Origin: CAZLPZ01 sp964607245
GTDB lineage: Bacteria; Pseudomonadota; Alphaproteobacteria; Micavibrionales; Micavibrionaceae
Reading direction: 5' to 3'
Assembly: GCA_964607245.1 (NCBI GenBank)
Contig: CAZSIB010000001.1
Coordinates: forward strand, 248,001 to 312,000
Length of the DNA: 64,000 nucleotides
This document shows positions 1 to 8,132 of the stretch, in pieces. The notes beneath the pieces are model-generated. The model made no database searches, was not told the origin of the DNA, and saw only the letters and a list, made by a program, of their open reading frames with translations. The position numbers were made by a program, and so were the translations under genes. The stretch's first letter is position 1; each line of letters starts with the position of its first letter.

Positions 1-525
1 TTGCGAGCGCATGCGCCCGGACCCGCCACAGACTGTGCATTTTTCGGGCTTTGTGCCCTTTTCCGCGCCCGATCCCGTGCATTGATCGCAGACCTTGGCC
101 GAAGGGACGCGAATGGTCGCTTCTTTCCCCTTGTACGCATCTTCGAGTGAGATTTCGAGGGTGTATTGTAAGTCGCCACCGCCCGAGCGGCCGCGCGCGC
201 CACCTTCACCGAACATGCTTTCAAAAATATCCGAAAACGCGCTGCCAAAGCCGCTTGCGAAATCGCCGGGGTTAAATCCACCGGGGCCGCCTGCGCCGTT
301 TTGAAAGGCCGCTTTGCCAAAGCGGTCATAGGCCGCGCGTTTTTGTGCGTCTTTTAAAACGTCGTTGGCTTCGTTCAGTTCTTTAAATTTTTCCTCGGCC
401 TCTTTGTTGTCTTTGTTCCGGTCGGGATGGTATTTCATGGCGAGCTTGCGGTACGCCGATTTAATCTCGTCGTCGGTAGCGTCTTTCGCGACGCCTAAAA
501 TCTCGTAGTAATCACGATCAGACAT
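1..525 (-). CDS. dnaJ: Chaperone DnaJ (Hsp40), 3' part missing
   Basis: Cochaperone that delivers unfolded proteins to DnaK and stimulates its ATPase. The 175 visible residues start at 525 with [12 protein letters not shown]. They contain the J domain (about residues 4-70, HPD at 33-35), a Gly/Phe-rich stretch (about 75-125) and the first two zinc-finger repeats (C146-x2-C149 and C163-x2-C166, both CxxCxGxG). The rest of the zinc finger and the C-terminal substrate-binding domains lie beyond the window edge. The start is only 2 bases after the stop of the upstream small J-domain gene, so the two are very probably co-transcribed behind dnaK. The full zinc-finger type separates this gene from the short J protein next to it. 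Confidence 0.97.
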   Translation of the reverse strand, partial: MSDRDYYEILGVAKDATDDEIKSAYRKLAMKYHPDRNKDNKEAEEKFKELNEANDVLKDAQKRAAYDRFGKAAFQNGAGGPGGFNPGDFASGFGSAFSDIFESMFGEGGARGRSGGGDLQYTLEISLEDAYKGKEATIRVPSAKVCDQCTGSGAEKGTKPEKCTVCGGSGRMRSQ

Positions 526-527
526 AA

Positions 528-905
528 TTAACGATCCTGCCGCGGGGGATGGGTCATCCGCATATCCCGTGTTGATACCATGATCCGCATCAATCGTTCA
601 AGAGTGCGCCGTGCCGATGAGAACATGTCACTCGCTTGGATCTGGTCGGTATTGTCGTTTTCTGGGCGGGGCGGGTGCCACCGTCGTGCCGCCAAATGGT
701 CATCATAGGCTTGCCGCCGGGCGGGATCACGCAAATGATCATAGGCTTCTTGGATCAGCCGAAATCGTGCCGTAGCCAGGTGTCGATCGGTGGGGTTCGT
801 ATCGGGGTGATGGCGTTTTGCAAGAAGACGATAGGCCGCGCGGATCACGTGATCATCGGCGTCCTGGGCCACATGAAGCAGATCGTAATAGGTCAGATCG
901 GACAT
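528..905 (-). CDS. Small J-domain protein between dnaK and dnaJ
   Basis: A 125-residue protein with an N-terminal J domain (about residues 4-70, HPD at 33-35, followed by DTNP). It has neither the Gly/Phe region nor the zinc finger of DnaJ. The remaining 55 residues are charged and match no family I recognise. The start at [10 protein letters not shown] is chosen because it aligns with the start of DnaJ; an upstream in-frame ATG at 944 would add 13 residues. It lies 167 bases after dnaK and its stop almost touches dnaJ, which suggests a specialised cochaperone for the same DnaK. The client is unknown. J domain assignment is firm; function beyond stimulating DnaK is inference. Confidence 0.85.
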   Translation of the reverse strand: MSDLTYYDLLHVAQDADDHVIRAAYRLLAKRHHPDTNPTDRHLATARFRLIQEAYDHLRDPARRQAYDDHLAARRWHPPRPENDNTDQIQASDMFSSARRTLERLMRIMVSTRDMRMTHPPRQDR

Positions 906-1036
906 AGAAGATCGTTGTGAAGAATGAAAAGGAGGCCGTGTCACAAGGAAAAATCCGGGGTCGGAGAAGAGAAAAAAGAATCACTAAATTCGCTCATTCT
1001 CGCCGGATTCGGTCAGACGATGCAACCGATTCGGAT

Positions 1037-1064
1037 CCTCTCCCTATTTTACAATAGGGAGAGG
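1037..1064 (-). repeat. Perfect hairpin between dnaK and the J-domain gene
   Basis: A perfect 12-bp inverted repeat, CCTCTCCCTATT / AATAGGGAGAGG, with a 4-base loop just after the dnaK stop. Neither side continues into a clear T-run, so it is not a classical intrinsic terminator. It may reduce read-through or protect the dnaK mRNA 3' end, giving less cochaperone than DnaK. The CTCTCCCT/AGGGAGAG core recurs at 9353-9461. Confidence 0.6.
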
Positions 1065-1072
1065 AGAAAAAG

Positions 1073-3013
1073 TTACTTCCCGTCGTCACCCTTGGTAAAG
1101 TCGGCATCGATGACATCGCTCTCGCTGCCGCTTTCTGGTTTATCATCATCTTCAAGGGTCAGGTCGCCCGCATCAGCACCTTTTCCACCGGACGCGGATT
1201 CTTTTTCTTGCGCCTTGCGGTACGCGATTTCGCCCAGTTTCATCGCAACTTTTTCAAGTTCCGTTGTCTTTTGGTTGATGAGATCAGCATCTTCTCCGGT
1301 AAGTGCCGATTTGACGTCGGCAATCGCGTCCTCGACGGCTTTGCGATCTGATGTTGGCGCATCTTTGCCGGCTTCCTCGATGGCTTTTTCCGACATGTGA
1401 ACGATGGTTTCGGCTTTGTTCCGCGCCTCAACCAAGGCACGGCGTTTTTTATCGGTATCCGCATTTTCTTCGGCATCCCGGACCATTTTATCGATATCGG
1501 CATCGGTTAACCCACCCGAGGCCTGGATCTTGATTTGCTGTTCCTTGCCGGTGGCTTTATCCTTGGCGGTCACATGCACAATGCCGTTCGCGTCAATATC
1601 AAACGTGACCTCGATTTGCGGCACACCGCGCGGGGCAGGGGGCAAGCCCACCAGGTCAAATTGACCCAGCAGTTTATTATCCGCTGCCATTTCGCGCTCT
1701 CCTTGGAAAACGCGGATCGTCACGGCCGTTTGATTATCCTCGGCGGTTGAGAACACTTGCGATTTCTTGGTCGGGATGGTCGTGTTCCGGTCAATCAGGC
1801 GTGTAAACACGCCGCCCAATGTTTCAATCCCCAAGGAAAGCGGTGTCACATCCAAAAGCAGCACGTCCTTGACATCGCCTTGGAGCACACCGCCTTGAAT
1901 GGCGGCGCCATCTGCCACGACTTCATCGGGATTCACCCCCTTGTGGGGGTCCTTGCCAAAGAATTCTTTGACGACTTCGATGATCTTTGGCATACGCGTC
2001 ATCCCGCCGACCATGACGACTTCGTCGATATCCGAGGGTTTGACGCCGGCATCTTTCAGTGCCGCCTTTAAAGGTTCAATCGTGCGCTTGACCAGATCAT
2101 CAACCAGTTGTTCCAGTTTCGCGCGGGTCAGTTTGATGTTCAGGTGTTTCGGGCCCGACGCATCCGCCGTGATAAAAGGCAAGTTGACTTCGGTCTGCAT
2201 GGATGACGAGAGTTCAATTTTTGCTTTTTCCGCCGCTTCTTTCAAACGTTGCAGGGCCAGTTTGTCGTTCCGCAGATCGATGGCCTGTTCTTTTTTAAAT
2301 TCATCGGCCAGAAAATCGATGATGCGGGAATCAAAATCTTCCCCGCCCAAGAACGTGTCGCCGTTCGTCGATTTGACTTCGAACACGCCGTCGCCAATTT
2401 CCAGGACCGAGATATCAAACGTCCCGCCGCCCAAATCATAAACAGCAATCGTGCCAGTTTGTTTTTTATCAAGACCATAGGCGAGTGCCGCCGCTGTCGG
2501 TTCGTTGATGATCCGCAACACCTCAAGCCCGGCAATCTTACCCGCGTCTTTTGTGGCTTGACGTTGGGCGTCGTTGAAATACGCAGGCACGGTGATGACC
2601 GCTTGATCGACGGTCTGGCCTAAAAACGCCTCGGCGGTTTCTTTCATCTTTTGGAGTACCATAGCCGAGATTTGCGCCGGGGCATATTTCTGCCCGTCAA
2701 TCTCGACCCACGCATCGCCATTCTCGCCTTCAATAATTTTGAAAGGCGCTTTGGCTTTCATTTTTTGTACTTCAGGGTCGTTGAAACGACGGCCGATCAA
2801 ACGTTTCACGGCATAAAGCGTGTTATCCGGGTTGGTCACTGCTTGACGTTTTGCGGGTTGTCCCACCAGACGTTCGCCGTCCTTCGAAAAGGCAATCATC
2901 GACGGCGTGGTGCGCGCACCTTCGCTGTTTTCAATGACACGGGGGTTTTTCCCGTCCATGATGGCGACGCACGAGTTGGTGGTCCCCAGATCGATCCCAA
3001 TAATTTTTCCCAT
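1073..3013 (-). CDS. dnaK: Chaperone DnaK (Hsp70)
   Basis: ATP-dependent protein-folding chaperone of the cytoplasm, 646 residues, the usual length. The start at [15 protein letters not shown] is chosen over a longer frame because GAAGGGAA lies about 7-9 bases upstream and the family begins here. The nucleotide-binding domain (about 1-385) shows the phosphate-1 loop DLGTTNS, the phosphate-2 loop DLGGGTFD and the adenosine motif VGGMTRMP. The conserved interdomain linker [12 protein letters not shown] and the substrate-binding domain follow, and the lid ends in an acidic tail ([20 protein letters not shown]). It is first in a dnaK / J-protein / dnaJ cluster and is preceded by a candidate heat-shock promoter at 3124-3155. 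GrpE is not in this window. Confidence 0.98.
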   Translation of the reverse strand: MGKIIGIDLGTTNSCVAIMDGKNPRVIENSEGARTTPSMIAFSKDGERLVGQPAKRQAVTNPDNTLYAVKRLIGRRFNDPEVQKMKAKAPFKIIEGENGDAWVEIDGQKYAPAQISAMVLQKMKETAEAFLGQTVDQAVITVPAYFNDAQRQATKDAGKIAGLEVLRIINEPTAAALAYGLDKKQTGTIAVYDLGGGTFDISVLEIGDGVFEVKSTNGDTFLGGEDFDSRIIDFLADEFKKEQAIDLRNDKLALQRLKEAAEKAKIELSSSMQTEVNLPFITADASGPKHLNIKLTRAKLEQLVDDLVKRTIEPLKAALKDAGVKPSDIDEVVMVGGMTRMPKIIEVVKEFFGKDPHKGVNPDEVVADGAAIQGGVLQGDVKDVLLLDVTPLSLGIETLGGVFTRLIDRNTTIPTKKSQVFSTAEDNQTAVTIRVFQGEREMAADNKLLGQFDLVGLPPAPRGVPQIEVTFDIDANGIVHVTAKDKATGKEQQIKIQASGGLTDADIDKMVRDAEENADTDKKRRALVEARNKAETIVHMSEKAIEEAGKDAPTSDRKAVEDAIADVKSALTGEDADLINQKTTELEKVAMKLGEIAYRKAQEKESASGGKGADAGDLTLEDDDKPESGSESDVIDADFTKGDDGK

Positions 3014-3123
3014 AATAATGTTCCCTTCATCATAAAGTGGCAAACGAACAGGCCAGCCCGCATGGTATGGCAGCACCAGCCTGTTTTTTCAACGTAAAAG
3101 GCGGTTTAGAACCTTTGCTCCCT

Positions 3124-3155
3124 GCTTATATAGCATGCGGCGCGCGGATTTCTAG
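3124..3155 (-). promoter_or_regulatory. Candidate heat-shock (RpoH) promoter for dnaK
   Basis: Read on the minus strand there is CCTAGAAA, then about 14-15 bases, then CTATATAAG, roughly 110 bases before the dnaK ATG. This resembles the RpoH pattern CTTGAAA - spacer - CCATATA with one mismatch in each core. Position in front of dnaK supports it, but the match is by eye. Confidence 0.4.
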
Positions 3156-3166
3156 GGGGAGACGTG

Positions 3167-3967
3167 TTAAAGTCCCAGGTTTTTGATGCCGTAGGCCACA
3201 ATTCTTTGCTCGACATCGTGTGAGCGGGCTGCACCGTGAGATCCACCCCATTCCTCAACTTGAATCGGGGTTGCGACCCAGGGTTGGGCAATTTCTGCAA
3301 AGGTCAGATTCATTTGATAAAATGGGTCCTCTTTGGATGTAATCAACAACATACTGGGGATTTTCATGAAATCGCGTTTGTTTCCAAAAATTTCCGAGGG
3401 TCCAATATATTTCGTGAGAATTCCACGGTCGCCTGGGTTCCCAAGAACACGCAGCGCTTCTTTATCATTGAAATGATCCGGTTCTAACAGAAAATTTCCG
3501 GGTTCGGGGCCATACTCGGCTTTGATCACGGGAAGGGGGAATTCCTCAGCGTTTCCTTCCTTGACAGCATTGAACAGGGGCATGGCCTCGGGTTTTGTAT
3601 GCCGAACCTGCAGTTCAATCGCGGTTAACGGATCTGGCACACCCATCACGCCAATGACATGGGGTGGGGTATGCCCAATACTGAACATGTTTCGTAAGGA
3701 CTGGACAAATACCCCCAATCCAACACTGGCCGCAACACAAAGTGAGGGGGCATTATCGCGTGTAAAGGCGAGGGCCAATTTTGATCCCATGCGGGAAAGT
3801 GTTGGAAACGGATGGTCTTTTGTTTGATAGGAGACTTTATTAAACTCGAATACCAGTCGGAGTGCAGCGCGTTCAGCCGCGGCCTGATTGCTTTCCTCGT
3901 GTGCTTGTCTATCTTGGCCAACATTCAAATGGCCTTGTAATCCGGGAACAAAATAAAGCGTCGTCAT
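3167..3967 (-). CDS. Divergent alpha/beta-hydrolase-like protein
   Basis: A 266-residue protein not assignable to a named family. Three sites fit an alpha/beta-hydrolase triad in order and spacing: a nucleophile-elbow-like AASVG with Ser81 after a hydrophobic strand, Asp214 in TSKEDPFY, and His244 in GGSHGA. The opening strand TLYFVPGLQGH is also typical, since it would carry the oxyanion-hole loop. The elbow lacks the first glycine of the GxSxG pattern, as in some divergent members. No signal peptide is visible, so it is probably cytoplasmic. It stands alone downstream of the dnaK promoter region on the same strand. Substrate is unknown; the fold assignment is an inference from motif order. 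Confidence 0.6.
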   Translation of the reverse strand: MTTLYFVPGLQGHLNVGQDRQAHEESNQAAAERAALRLVFEFNKVSYQTKDHPFPTLSRMGSKLALAFTRDNAPSLCVAASVGLGVFVQSLRNMFSIGHTPPHVIGVMGVPDPLTAIELQVRHTKPEAMPLFNAVKEGNAEEFPLPVIKAEYGPEPGNFLLEPDHFNDKEALRVLGNPGDRGILTKYIGPSEIFGNKRDFMKIPSMLLITSKEDPFYQMNLTFAEIAQPWVATPIQVEEWGGSHGAARSHDVEQRIVAYGIKNLGL

Positions 3968-4301
3968 GGGCGTACCTGTTTTTTATAGTTGTGATGTTGT
4001 GGCGTAATTATTACAGAAATAAATTGAGAGAAACAACAAGAAATAAAACAAGGTTGCTTGTTAAAATTATGCATAATATAAATTTTGTAACGTTTCGTGT
4101 ATAGGGGCGGGGGAAGAGATTTCTGGTGTTCTCATTGTATTCTTTCCGTGGCGGGATGCTCTGGGCAAAAGGAAACGGGCAGACCCTGTTTTTTCAGTGT
4201 GAACAGAAATAGAGAGAGAAAAAGCAAAGTAAGCACCTATCAGAGGCTCACATCCCTCTTTTCTTTTGGCGCGGGCTGTGTAACATTCTGGCCGTGCGGA
4301 A
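3968..4301. other. AT-rich gene-free region upstream of tRNA-Leu
   Basis: About 330 bases with no supportable gene. The first half is clearly more AT-rich than the surroundings. It must hold the promoters of the hydrolase gene (minus) and of tRNA-Leu (plus), but I see no convincing -35/-10 pair. Confidence 0.5.
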
Positions 4302-4390
4302 GGCCCTGTGGCGGAACAGGTAGACGCAACGGACTTAAAATCCGTCGCCTGGCAACGGGCGTGCCGGTTCGATTCCGGCCAGGGCCACCA
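4302..4390 (+). tRNA. tRNA-Leu (anticodon UAA)
   Basis: An 89-nt cloverleaf with encoded CCA. The acceptor stem GGCCCTG pairs with CAGGGCC and is followed by A-CCA. The anticodon stem ACGGA/TCCGT encloses loop CTTAAAA, giving TAA at 4336-4338. The long variable arm (GCCTGGCAACGGGC) is typical of class II leucine tRNA, and the T arm is GCCGG-TTCGATT-CCGGC. Its 3' part from 4331 is repeated exactly at 5722-5782, so this gene is the probable integration site of the element that follows. Confidence 0.97.
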
Positions 4391-4391
4391 T
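4331..4391 (+). repeat. Direct repeat, tRNA-proximal att-type copy
   Basis: 61 bases running from the anticodon-stem side of tRNA-Leu to one base past its CCA. They are identical to 5722-5782. Duplication of a tRNA 3' end is the usual outcome of tyrosine-integrase insertion, and the intact tRNA is kept at this end. Confidence 0.85.
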
Positions 4392-4616
4392 AACTATTTG
4401 AAAATATTGTGTTTTTGAATAGTTTAGTCCCCGGCTTGATCGCCGTGCATTTGGGTTTCAGGTCCTTGGGACACTCGTGGGACAGTAAGAACGCCACGAA
4501 ATCCTTCGGCCTGTGGGTATATAGTAAGTGACTGTAAAAAATTGATGGATGCCCCATGGCTGTCCCTTTTGGGGTCAGACAAAATCTGATGCTTTGATCA
4601 GGGCGTATAGGTTTGT

Positions 4617-5099
4617 TTAAGGTTCCGGCGGTCTCAATTTTTCTGTCAGCTCATAACGTCCTGTATCCATCAGTTTGATAGATATATCGTGGATATTGTT
4701 GTGCTCATCATGTTCGAAATATCCCGTGGCAAGAATGTATATGTTTTTACCTTTTTGTTCGCAATCTACATGTTGAAATGAATATTGGGCGTGGTCATTA
4801 TTTAATTCCGGAAAAGATAGAGTTTTGATCAACTTGGCGTGTGTATTGAATCTTGGATTTGGATCAGCAATCCATTGTAGGTAAATTTCTTGGCCTACAC
4901 CATCATAAACATTCCCAACAATTAACCGATAATATCCGGTCTCGTCTTTGTTTTGCCAATTGCCACAGTTCTTGACCAATTCAAACGTTAAAGGGAGATT
5001 ATTAACGTCCGTTAATAATGTAGAGTCGAGCGCAGATGCCTGAACCGTCGCATAGGCGGAGATGATGGGGCATAAAATTAAGAGGATGATCGTTTTCAT
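4617..5099 (-). CDS. Unknown exported protein in the tRNA-Leu element
   Basis: 160 residues starting at the ATG at 5099; an earlier TTG at 5114 is less likely. A clear signal peptide (MKTIILLILCPIISAYATVQASA) suggests cleavage after ASA and a mature protein of about 137 residues. Two cysteines (in KNCGNW and VDCEQK) could form a disulfide. The mature part is rich in aromatic and polar residues, compatible with a small beta-rich periplasmic protein. I recognise no family. It is the only convincing gene between the two tRNA-Leu repeats and is more AT-rich than the housekeeping genes, consistent with cargo of the element. Confidence 0.65.
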   Translation of the reverse strand: MKTIILLILCPIISAYATVQASALDSTLLTDVNNLPLTFELVKNCGNWQNKDETGYYRLIVGNVYDGVGQEIYLQWIADPNPRFNTHAKLIKTLSFPELNNDHAQYSFQHVDCEQKGKNIYILATGYFEHDEHNNIHDISIKLMDTGRYELTEKLRPPEP

Positions 5100-5721
5100 G
5101 GCATGATCTTTCAAAGATAAATGCGGGCGCGTTTTTGGCGGTTACCAATCTTCCTGCACACGTTGTGCTTCGGGAGATCACTTCATTTAGGGTGTATTCT
5201 CAATAACACCCATCATCAATGATGATATCGATACAAAGATTATTTTGAAAGATATTCTAGTAATAGAAAGTGAAAATGAGCTGCCCGTACTAGGCTCCAG
5301 ACCTATAGAATATCCAGGAACGATCATCTTTGCCGCGACAGCTTTTCAAGGTCGGGATGTTCCGGGGGCCCCTGTAGGGCTTGAGAAAGGTCATTTCGCC
5401 CGAATTGATTTTGCGCGGAAGATACAAAGCCAAAAACTAGAATTGGCAATCTAAATTTACGGTATATTTTTACAAGCGTATTGCGCCCAGAACTAGCTAT
5501 GACTGTTCTACGATCGCACATCGCCAATCCTGAAAATTCCTAATATCGCCGAATAGCGATTTGCCCGTCTAAAATGAGATCGTCATCATGGGACAGTTTT
5601 GGGACATTCACGCGCAAATCATCCCCGCAAAAGCCAAAACACCACAACCACATTTTTGAAGCGAAGCCCTTAAAAATCAGTTGGTTATGATTGCTAATTA
5701 TTGTAGATTATCCAAAGGGAA
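5100..5721. other. Gene-poor interior of the element
   Basis: About 620 bases with only short overlapping frames on both strands, none with a good ribosome binding site or family resemblance. The second GGGACA-N5-GGGACA pair is at 5590-5606. It is probably decayed sequence. Confidence 0.5.
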
Positions 5722-5782
5722 GGACTTAAAATCCGTCGCCTGGCAACGGGCGTGCCGGTTCGATTCCGGCCAGGGCCACCAT
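5722..5782 (+). repeat. Direct repeat, tRNA-distal att-type copy
   Basis: Exact copy of 4331-4391, starting at GGACTTAAAA and including the CCA. It lacks the acceptor 5' strand and D arm, so it is a tRNA fragment left by integration and not a second tRNA gene. Confidence 0.85.
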
Positions 5783-5866
5783 TTATCCTTTAGAATTGAT
5801 CGCCGTTGTTAAAAGATTTTTTGGTCGTGGGTAGCGTATGTCTAACCCGCAAGGGTATTTCTGGGG

Positions 5867-6202
5867 TTATTTTATACTTAAATTTTGGATGTATTTTTTT
5901 ATTACTTCTATTCCATCTAAATTACAAAACTCGTTTTTTGAAAGAGGCGGAAACTCTTTGTCCAGTTGGCCAACTCGTTGGCGTATTCTTTCTAGATCGG
6001 GATTTTTGAGTGGCCCTATCGATATAAAATCATCCAGCGCAAGCTCATTTTTAGCATCTAAAATTTCCTGCAATTCTATGCGAACACTCTCTGCTGTTGC
6101 ATCGTAACCATGAGGGTAAAGTAGTTTTTGAGTTACAGCAGAGATAAAGAATAATAAAACCAGGCCCCCGAAGATTGCAGCAACTATAAGAAGTATCTCC
6201 AT
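5867..6202 (-). CDS. Small membrane-anchored protein, unknown
   Basis: 111 residues with one N-terminal hydrophobic helix (about residues 3-23) followed by a charged, mostly helical cytoplasmic or periplasmic part. GGAAGGAT precedes the ATG by about 8 bases, supporting the start. No family is recognised. It lies just outside the distal tRNA-Leu repeat and just before tRNA-Ser, so it may be native DNA or a second island remnant. Confidence 0.6.
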   Translation of the reverse strand: MEILLIVAAIFGGLVLLFFISAVTQKLLYPHGYDATAESVRIELQEILDAKNELALDDFISIGPLKNPDLERIRQRVGQLDKEFPPLSKNEFCNLDGIEVIKKYIQNLSIK

Positions 6203-6295
6203 AAAGTGATATCCTTCCGTTTATTGATTTATAAAGCTTTGTTGGTGGGGAAATTCTTATCGCAACCACATATAAGAGGGCTAAATTTATATCAA

Positions 6296-6387
6296 TGGCG
6301 GAGACGAGAGGATTCGAACCTCCGATACAAGTTTCCTCGTATAACGGTTTAGCAAACCGCCGCCTTCAGCCTCTCGGCCACGTCTCC
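6296..6387 (-). tRNA. tRNA-Ser (anticodon GCU)
   Basis: 92 nt on the minus strand with encoded CCA. Acceptor stem GGAGACG pairs with CGTCTCC, discriminator G. The anticodon stem GCGGT/ACCGT encloses TTGCTAA, giving GCT. A long variable arm (about TATACGAGGAAACTTGTAT) is typical of serine tRNA, and the T arm contains GTTCGAATC. Confidence 0.96.
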
Positions 6388-6557
6388 GTCGGGGGCATGA
6401 AGAGAGGGGCCTTTTATCTACCGACTTGCGTCGGCGGGCGGCCACATCTCCATACCTTGGGGATGGTTATAAAGGGATTAACCCGGTTCGTAAACCCTTT
6501 TTCCCGGGGTAAAAACTAAACTGTCAACAAGGATGTCAGGTGCGCAATAGAACTCTT

Positions 6558-7253
6558 TTAATGATACGTCCGGATGAGCGAGGCAAGCTCGCCCTGAATC
6601 TGCACGCGGTCTTCGGGCAGGGTGCGGTCGTCATAGGCGGGGTTTTCGGCTTGAAGAATAATCATACCGTCCTTGCGGCGCAGGCGTTTAAGCGTGACTT
6701 CGCCGCCGTCGACCAAGGCCACCACGATGCGACCGTTTTCGGCGCGGTCGGACCGGCGAATAATCACCGTATCGCCCGAATGGATTCCGGCGTCAATCAT
6801 TGAATCCCCCTGAACGGTCAGGGCATAATGCTCACCGCGGCCCAGCAGATCGGGCGGGACGTGCACGTATTGGCCATCATCGCGGATCGCCTCAATCGGC
6901 GTGCCGGCCGCGATGCGCCCCAAAAGGGGAACGGATGTAAAATCTTGGCCCGGGGACGGGGCCGGCGGACGTATGGACGCGGGCATTCCGGTCGGTTCTG
7001 GCTTTACGGCCGCTTTGGCGGAAGGCGCGGGCATATACCCCTCGGGCAGGCGCACGACCTCAAGTGCGCGGGCGCGATGGGGCAGCCGCGCGAGATAACC
7101 GCGTTCAACCAGGCCGGTGATGAGCCGGTGAATGCCCGATTTCGATTTAAGCCCCAATAATTCACGCATTTCGTCGAAAGAAGGGGCGATATCCCCCGCA
7201 CTCATCCGGGTGTGGATGAGAATAAGGAGATCGCGTTGTTTTTGGGTGAGCAT
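6558..7253 (-). CDS. lexA: LexA repressor
   Basis: SOS repressor that self-cleaves when RecA is activated by DNA damage. 231 residues: an N-terminal winged helix (about 1-70), a longer Pro/Ala-rich linker (about 72-103) and a C-terminal S24-type protease domain. The cleavage bond is Ala116-Gly117 in RIAAGTP, the catalytic Ser151 is in QGDSMID and Lys189 is in VTLKRL. The recognition helix (about 27-45) has the alphaproteobacterial style SFDEMRELLGLKSKSGIHR. A GTTC-N7-GTTC box lies 38 bases upstream, so autoregulation is likely. Confidence 0.98.
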   Translation of the reverse strand: MLTQKQRDLLILIHTRMSAGDIAPSFDEMRELLGLKSKSGIHRLITGLVERGYLARLPHRARALEVVRLPEGYMPAPSAKAAVKPEPTGMPASIRPPAPSPGQDFTSVPLLGRIAAGTPIEAIRDDGQYVHVPPDLLGRGEHYALTVQGDSMIDAGIHSGDTVIIRRSDRAENGRIVVALVDGGEVTLKRLRRKDGMIILQAENPAYDDRTLPEDRVQIQGELASLIRTYH

Positions 7254-7290
7254 CGTGTATCCGTTTTTGTTTCTTTTCCTGTCCCCTTAT

Positions 7291-7305
7291 GTTCTATATA
7301 AGTTC
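7291..7305 (+). promoter_or_regulatory. SOS box (LexA operator)
   Basis: GTTC-TATATAA-GTTC matches the alphaproteobacterial LexA operator GTTC-N7-GTTC exactly. It lies between divergent lexA (start 7253) and the gene at 7416, so it most probably controls lexA. It is about 50 bases upstream of the -35 of the other gene. Confidence 0.85.
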
Positions 7306-7355
7306 CTGTGCTTTGTCAACAGGAAAAAACAAACCGCACCGAAAATCATAAAATA

Positions 7356-7385
7356 TTGACATAGTATTATAAAAATAGATAGGAT
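7356..7385 (+). promoter_or_regulatory. Promoter candidate for the gene at 7416
   Basis: A consensus TTGACA at 7356-7361 is followed after 18 bases by TAGGAT at 7380-7385. That leaves a leader of about 25 bases before the ATG at 7416. Confidence 0.5.
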
Positions 7386-7415
7386 CTGTCCGTCATTAAA
7401 AAAAGGGGAGAAAAA

Positions 7416-8027
7416 ATGAGATCCATTACCCACAAATCTTTTATCGCGGCGTCTGCGGTTGCTGGTGCACTCGCCGTCCCGACATTATTGATCCCAGAAT
7501 TCTATAGCAGTGTTCGTGCCTCTTTTCGCGCTGTCGTTTCCCCGGGTGCAGTTCGGGCGGATGCTTTGGAAAAACGTGCCGTCCGCACCGCTGAAATGAA
7601 AGACCAATTGGGCCGGTTAAGCGATGTTTCGGTTAATCGACCGGGGCAGGCGGGTCAAGATGCAAAACATGCAGAGCAGGAATGCCTTTCTGATTTTCGT
7701 AGAGAGAATCGTTTGGATCCCCAGGCGCAACTTCAACCGGATGGCGAGGGGAAGGTGCGTGTTCAATTTGAAACAGCAAACTCCTATCAATATCATCAGG
7801 TGACATTGGATCTGCCGACTTGTGTACGAGCCCGATTAATCGACATTCAAAAAGACAATGAGAGAGAGCCGGTTTCGTCGGCCGCCTATGCCATTGGTGG
7901 TGGGGTGATGCTTTTGCTTTATAGTGTCTTGGCCGGAACAGGAGCGGTTGTCAGTGGTGTGGCGGCGGATCGGTTTTTACGGCGCAGACGGCGGCCATCA
8001 CCAGAACAATCTGCCGCGCCGTCGTAA
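7416..8027 (+). CDS. Unknown membrane protein beside lexA
   Basis: 203 residues. There is a hydrophobic N-terminal helix (about residues 8-27, signal peptide or anchor) and a second membrane segment near 155-178, followed by a very basic tail (RFLRRRRRPS) that would stay in the cytoplasm. The region between, with two cysteines (EQECLSD and LPTCVRA), would be periplasmic, where the cysteines could pair. GGGGAG lies about 6 bases before the ATG. No family is recognised. It is divergent from lexA and shares the intergenic region with the SOS box, so damage control is possible but unproven. Confidence 0.6.
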   Translation: MRSITHKSFIAASAVAGALAVPTLLIPEFYSSVRASFRAVVSPGAVRADALEKRAVRTAEMKDQLGRLSDVSVNRPGQAGQDAKHAEQECLSDFRRENRLDPQAQLQPDGEGKVRVQFETANSYQYHQVTLDLPTCVRARLIDIQKDNEREPVSSAAYAIGGGVMLLLYSVLAGTGAVVSGVAADRFLRRRRRPSPEQSAAPS

Positions 8028-8132
8028 TTTTTCTTTATGGGGTTCCATACCACCCAATAAGGTGCTCTTTTTTCTTTAGTGAGCAGATTCGCCCTCTTGG
8101 TGGCGGCGACGAATCGCGTATCATTTGACGCT

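Larger units (their letters stand above)
4392..5782. mobile_element. Remnant integrated element at tRNA-Leu
   Basis: About 1.4 kb between two identical 61-bp tRNA-Leu 3' segments. Inside are one small exported protein gene (minus), no integrase and otherwise poor coding potential. A GGGACA-N5-GGGACA motif occurs near each end (4468-4484 and 5590-5606), and a reversed copy, TGTCCC, is at 4561-4566. These could be integrase arm-type sites. The simplest reading is a genomic island that lost its integrase and most cargo. A very small element mobilised in trans is an alternative. Confidence 0.65.

Noticed and set aside
1037..1064. Intrinsic terminator after dnaK
   Set aside because: The stem is perfect, but no T-run follows on either strand, so it is listed only as a hairpin.
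4240..4557. Minus-strand 105-aa frame across tRNA-Leu
   Set aside because: It is antisense to the tRNA and its sequence is a translation of the cloverleaf.
5245..5527. Short overlapping frames inside the tRNA-Leu element
   Set aside because: They overlap each other on opposite strands, lack clear ribosome binding sites and match no family.
5722..5781. Second tRNA-Leu gene
   Set aside because: Only the anticodon-stem to CCA part is present; acceptor 5' strand and D arm are missing, so it is an att-type fragment.
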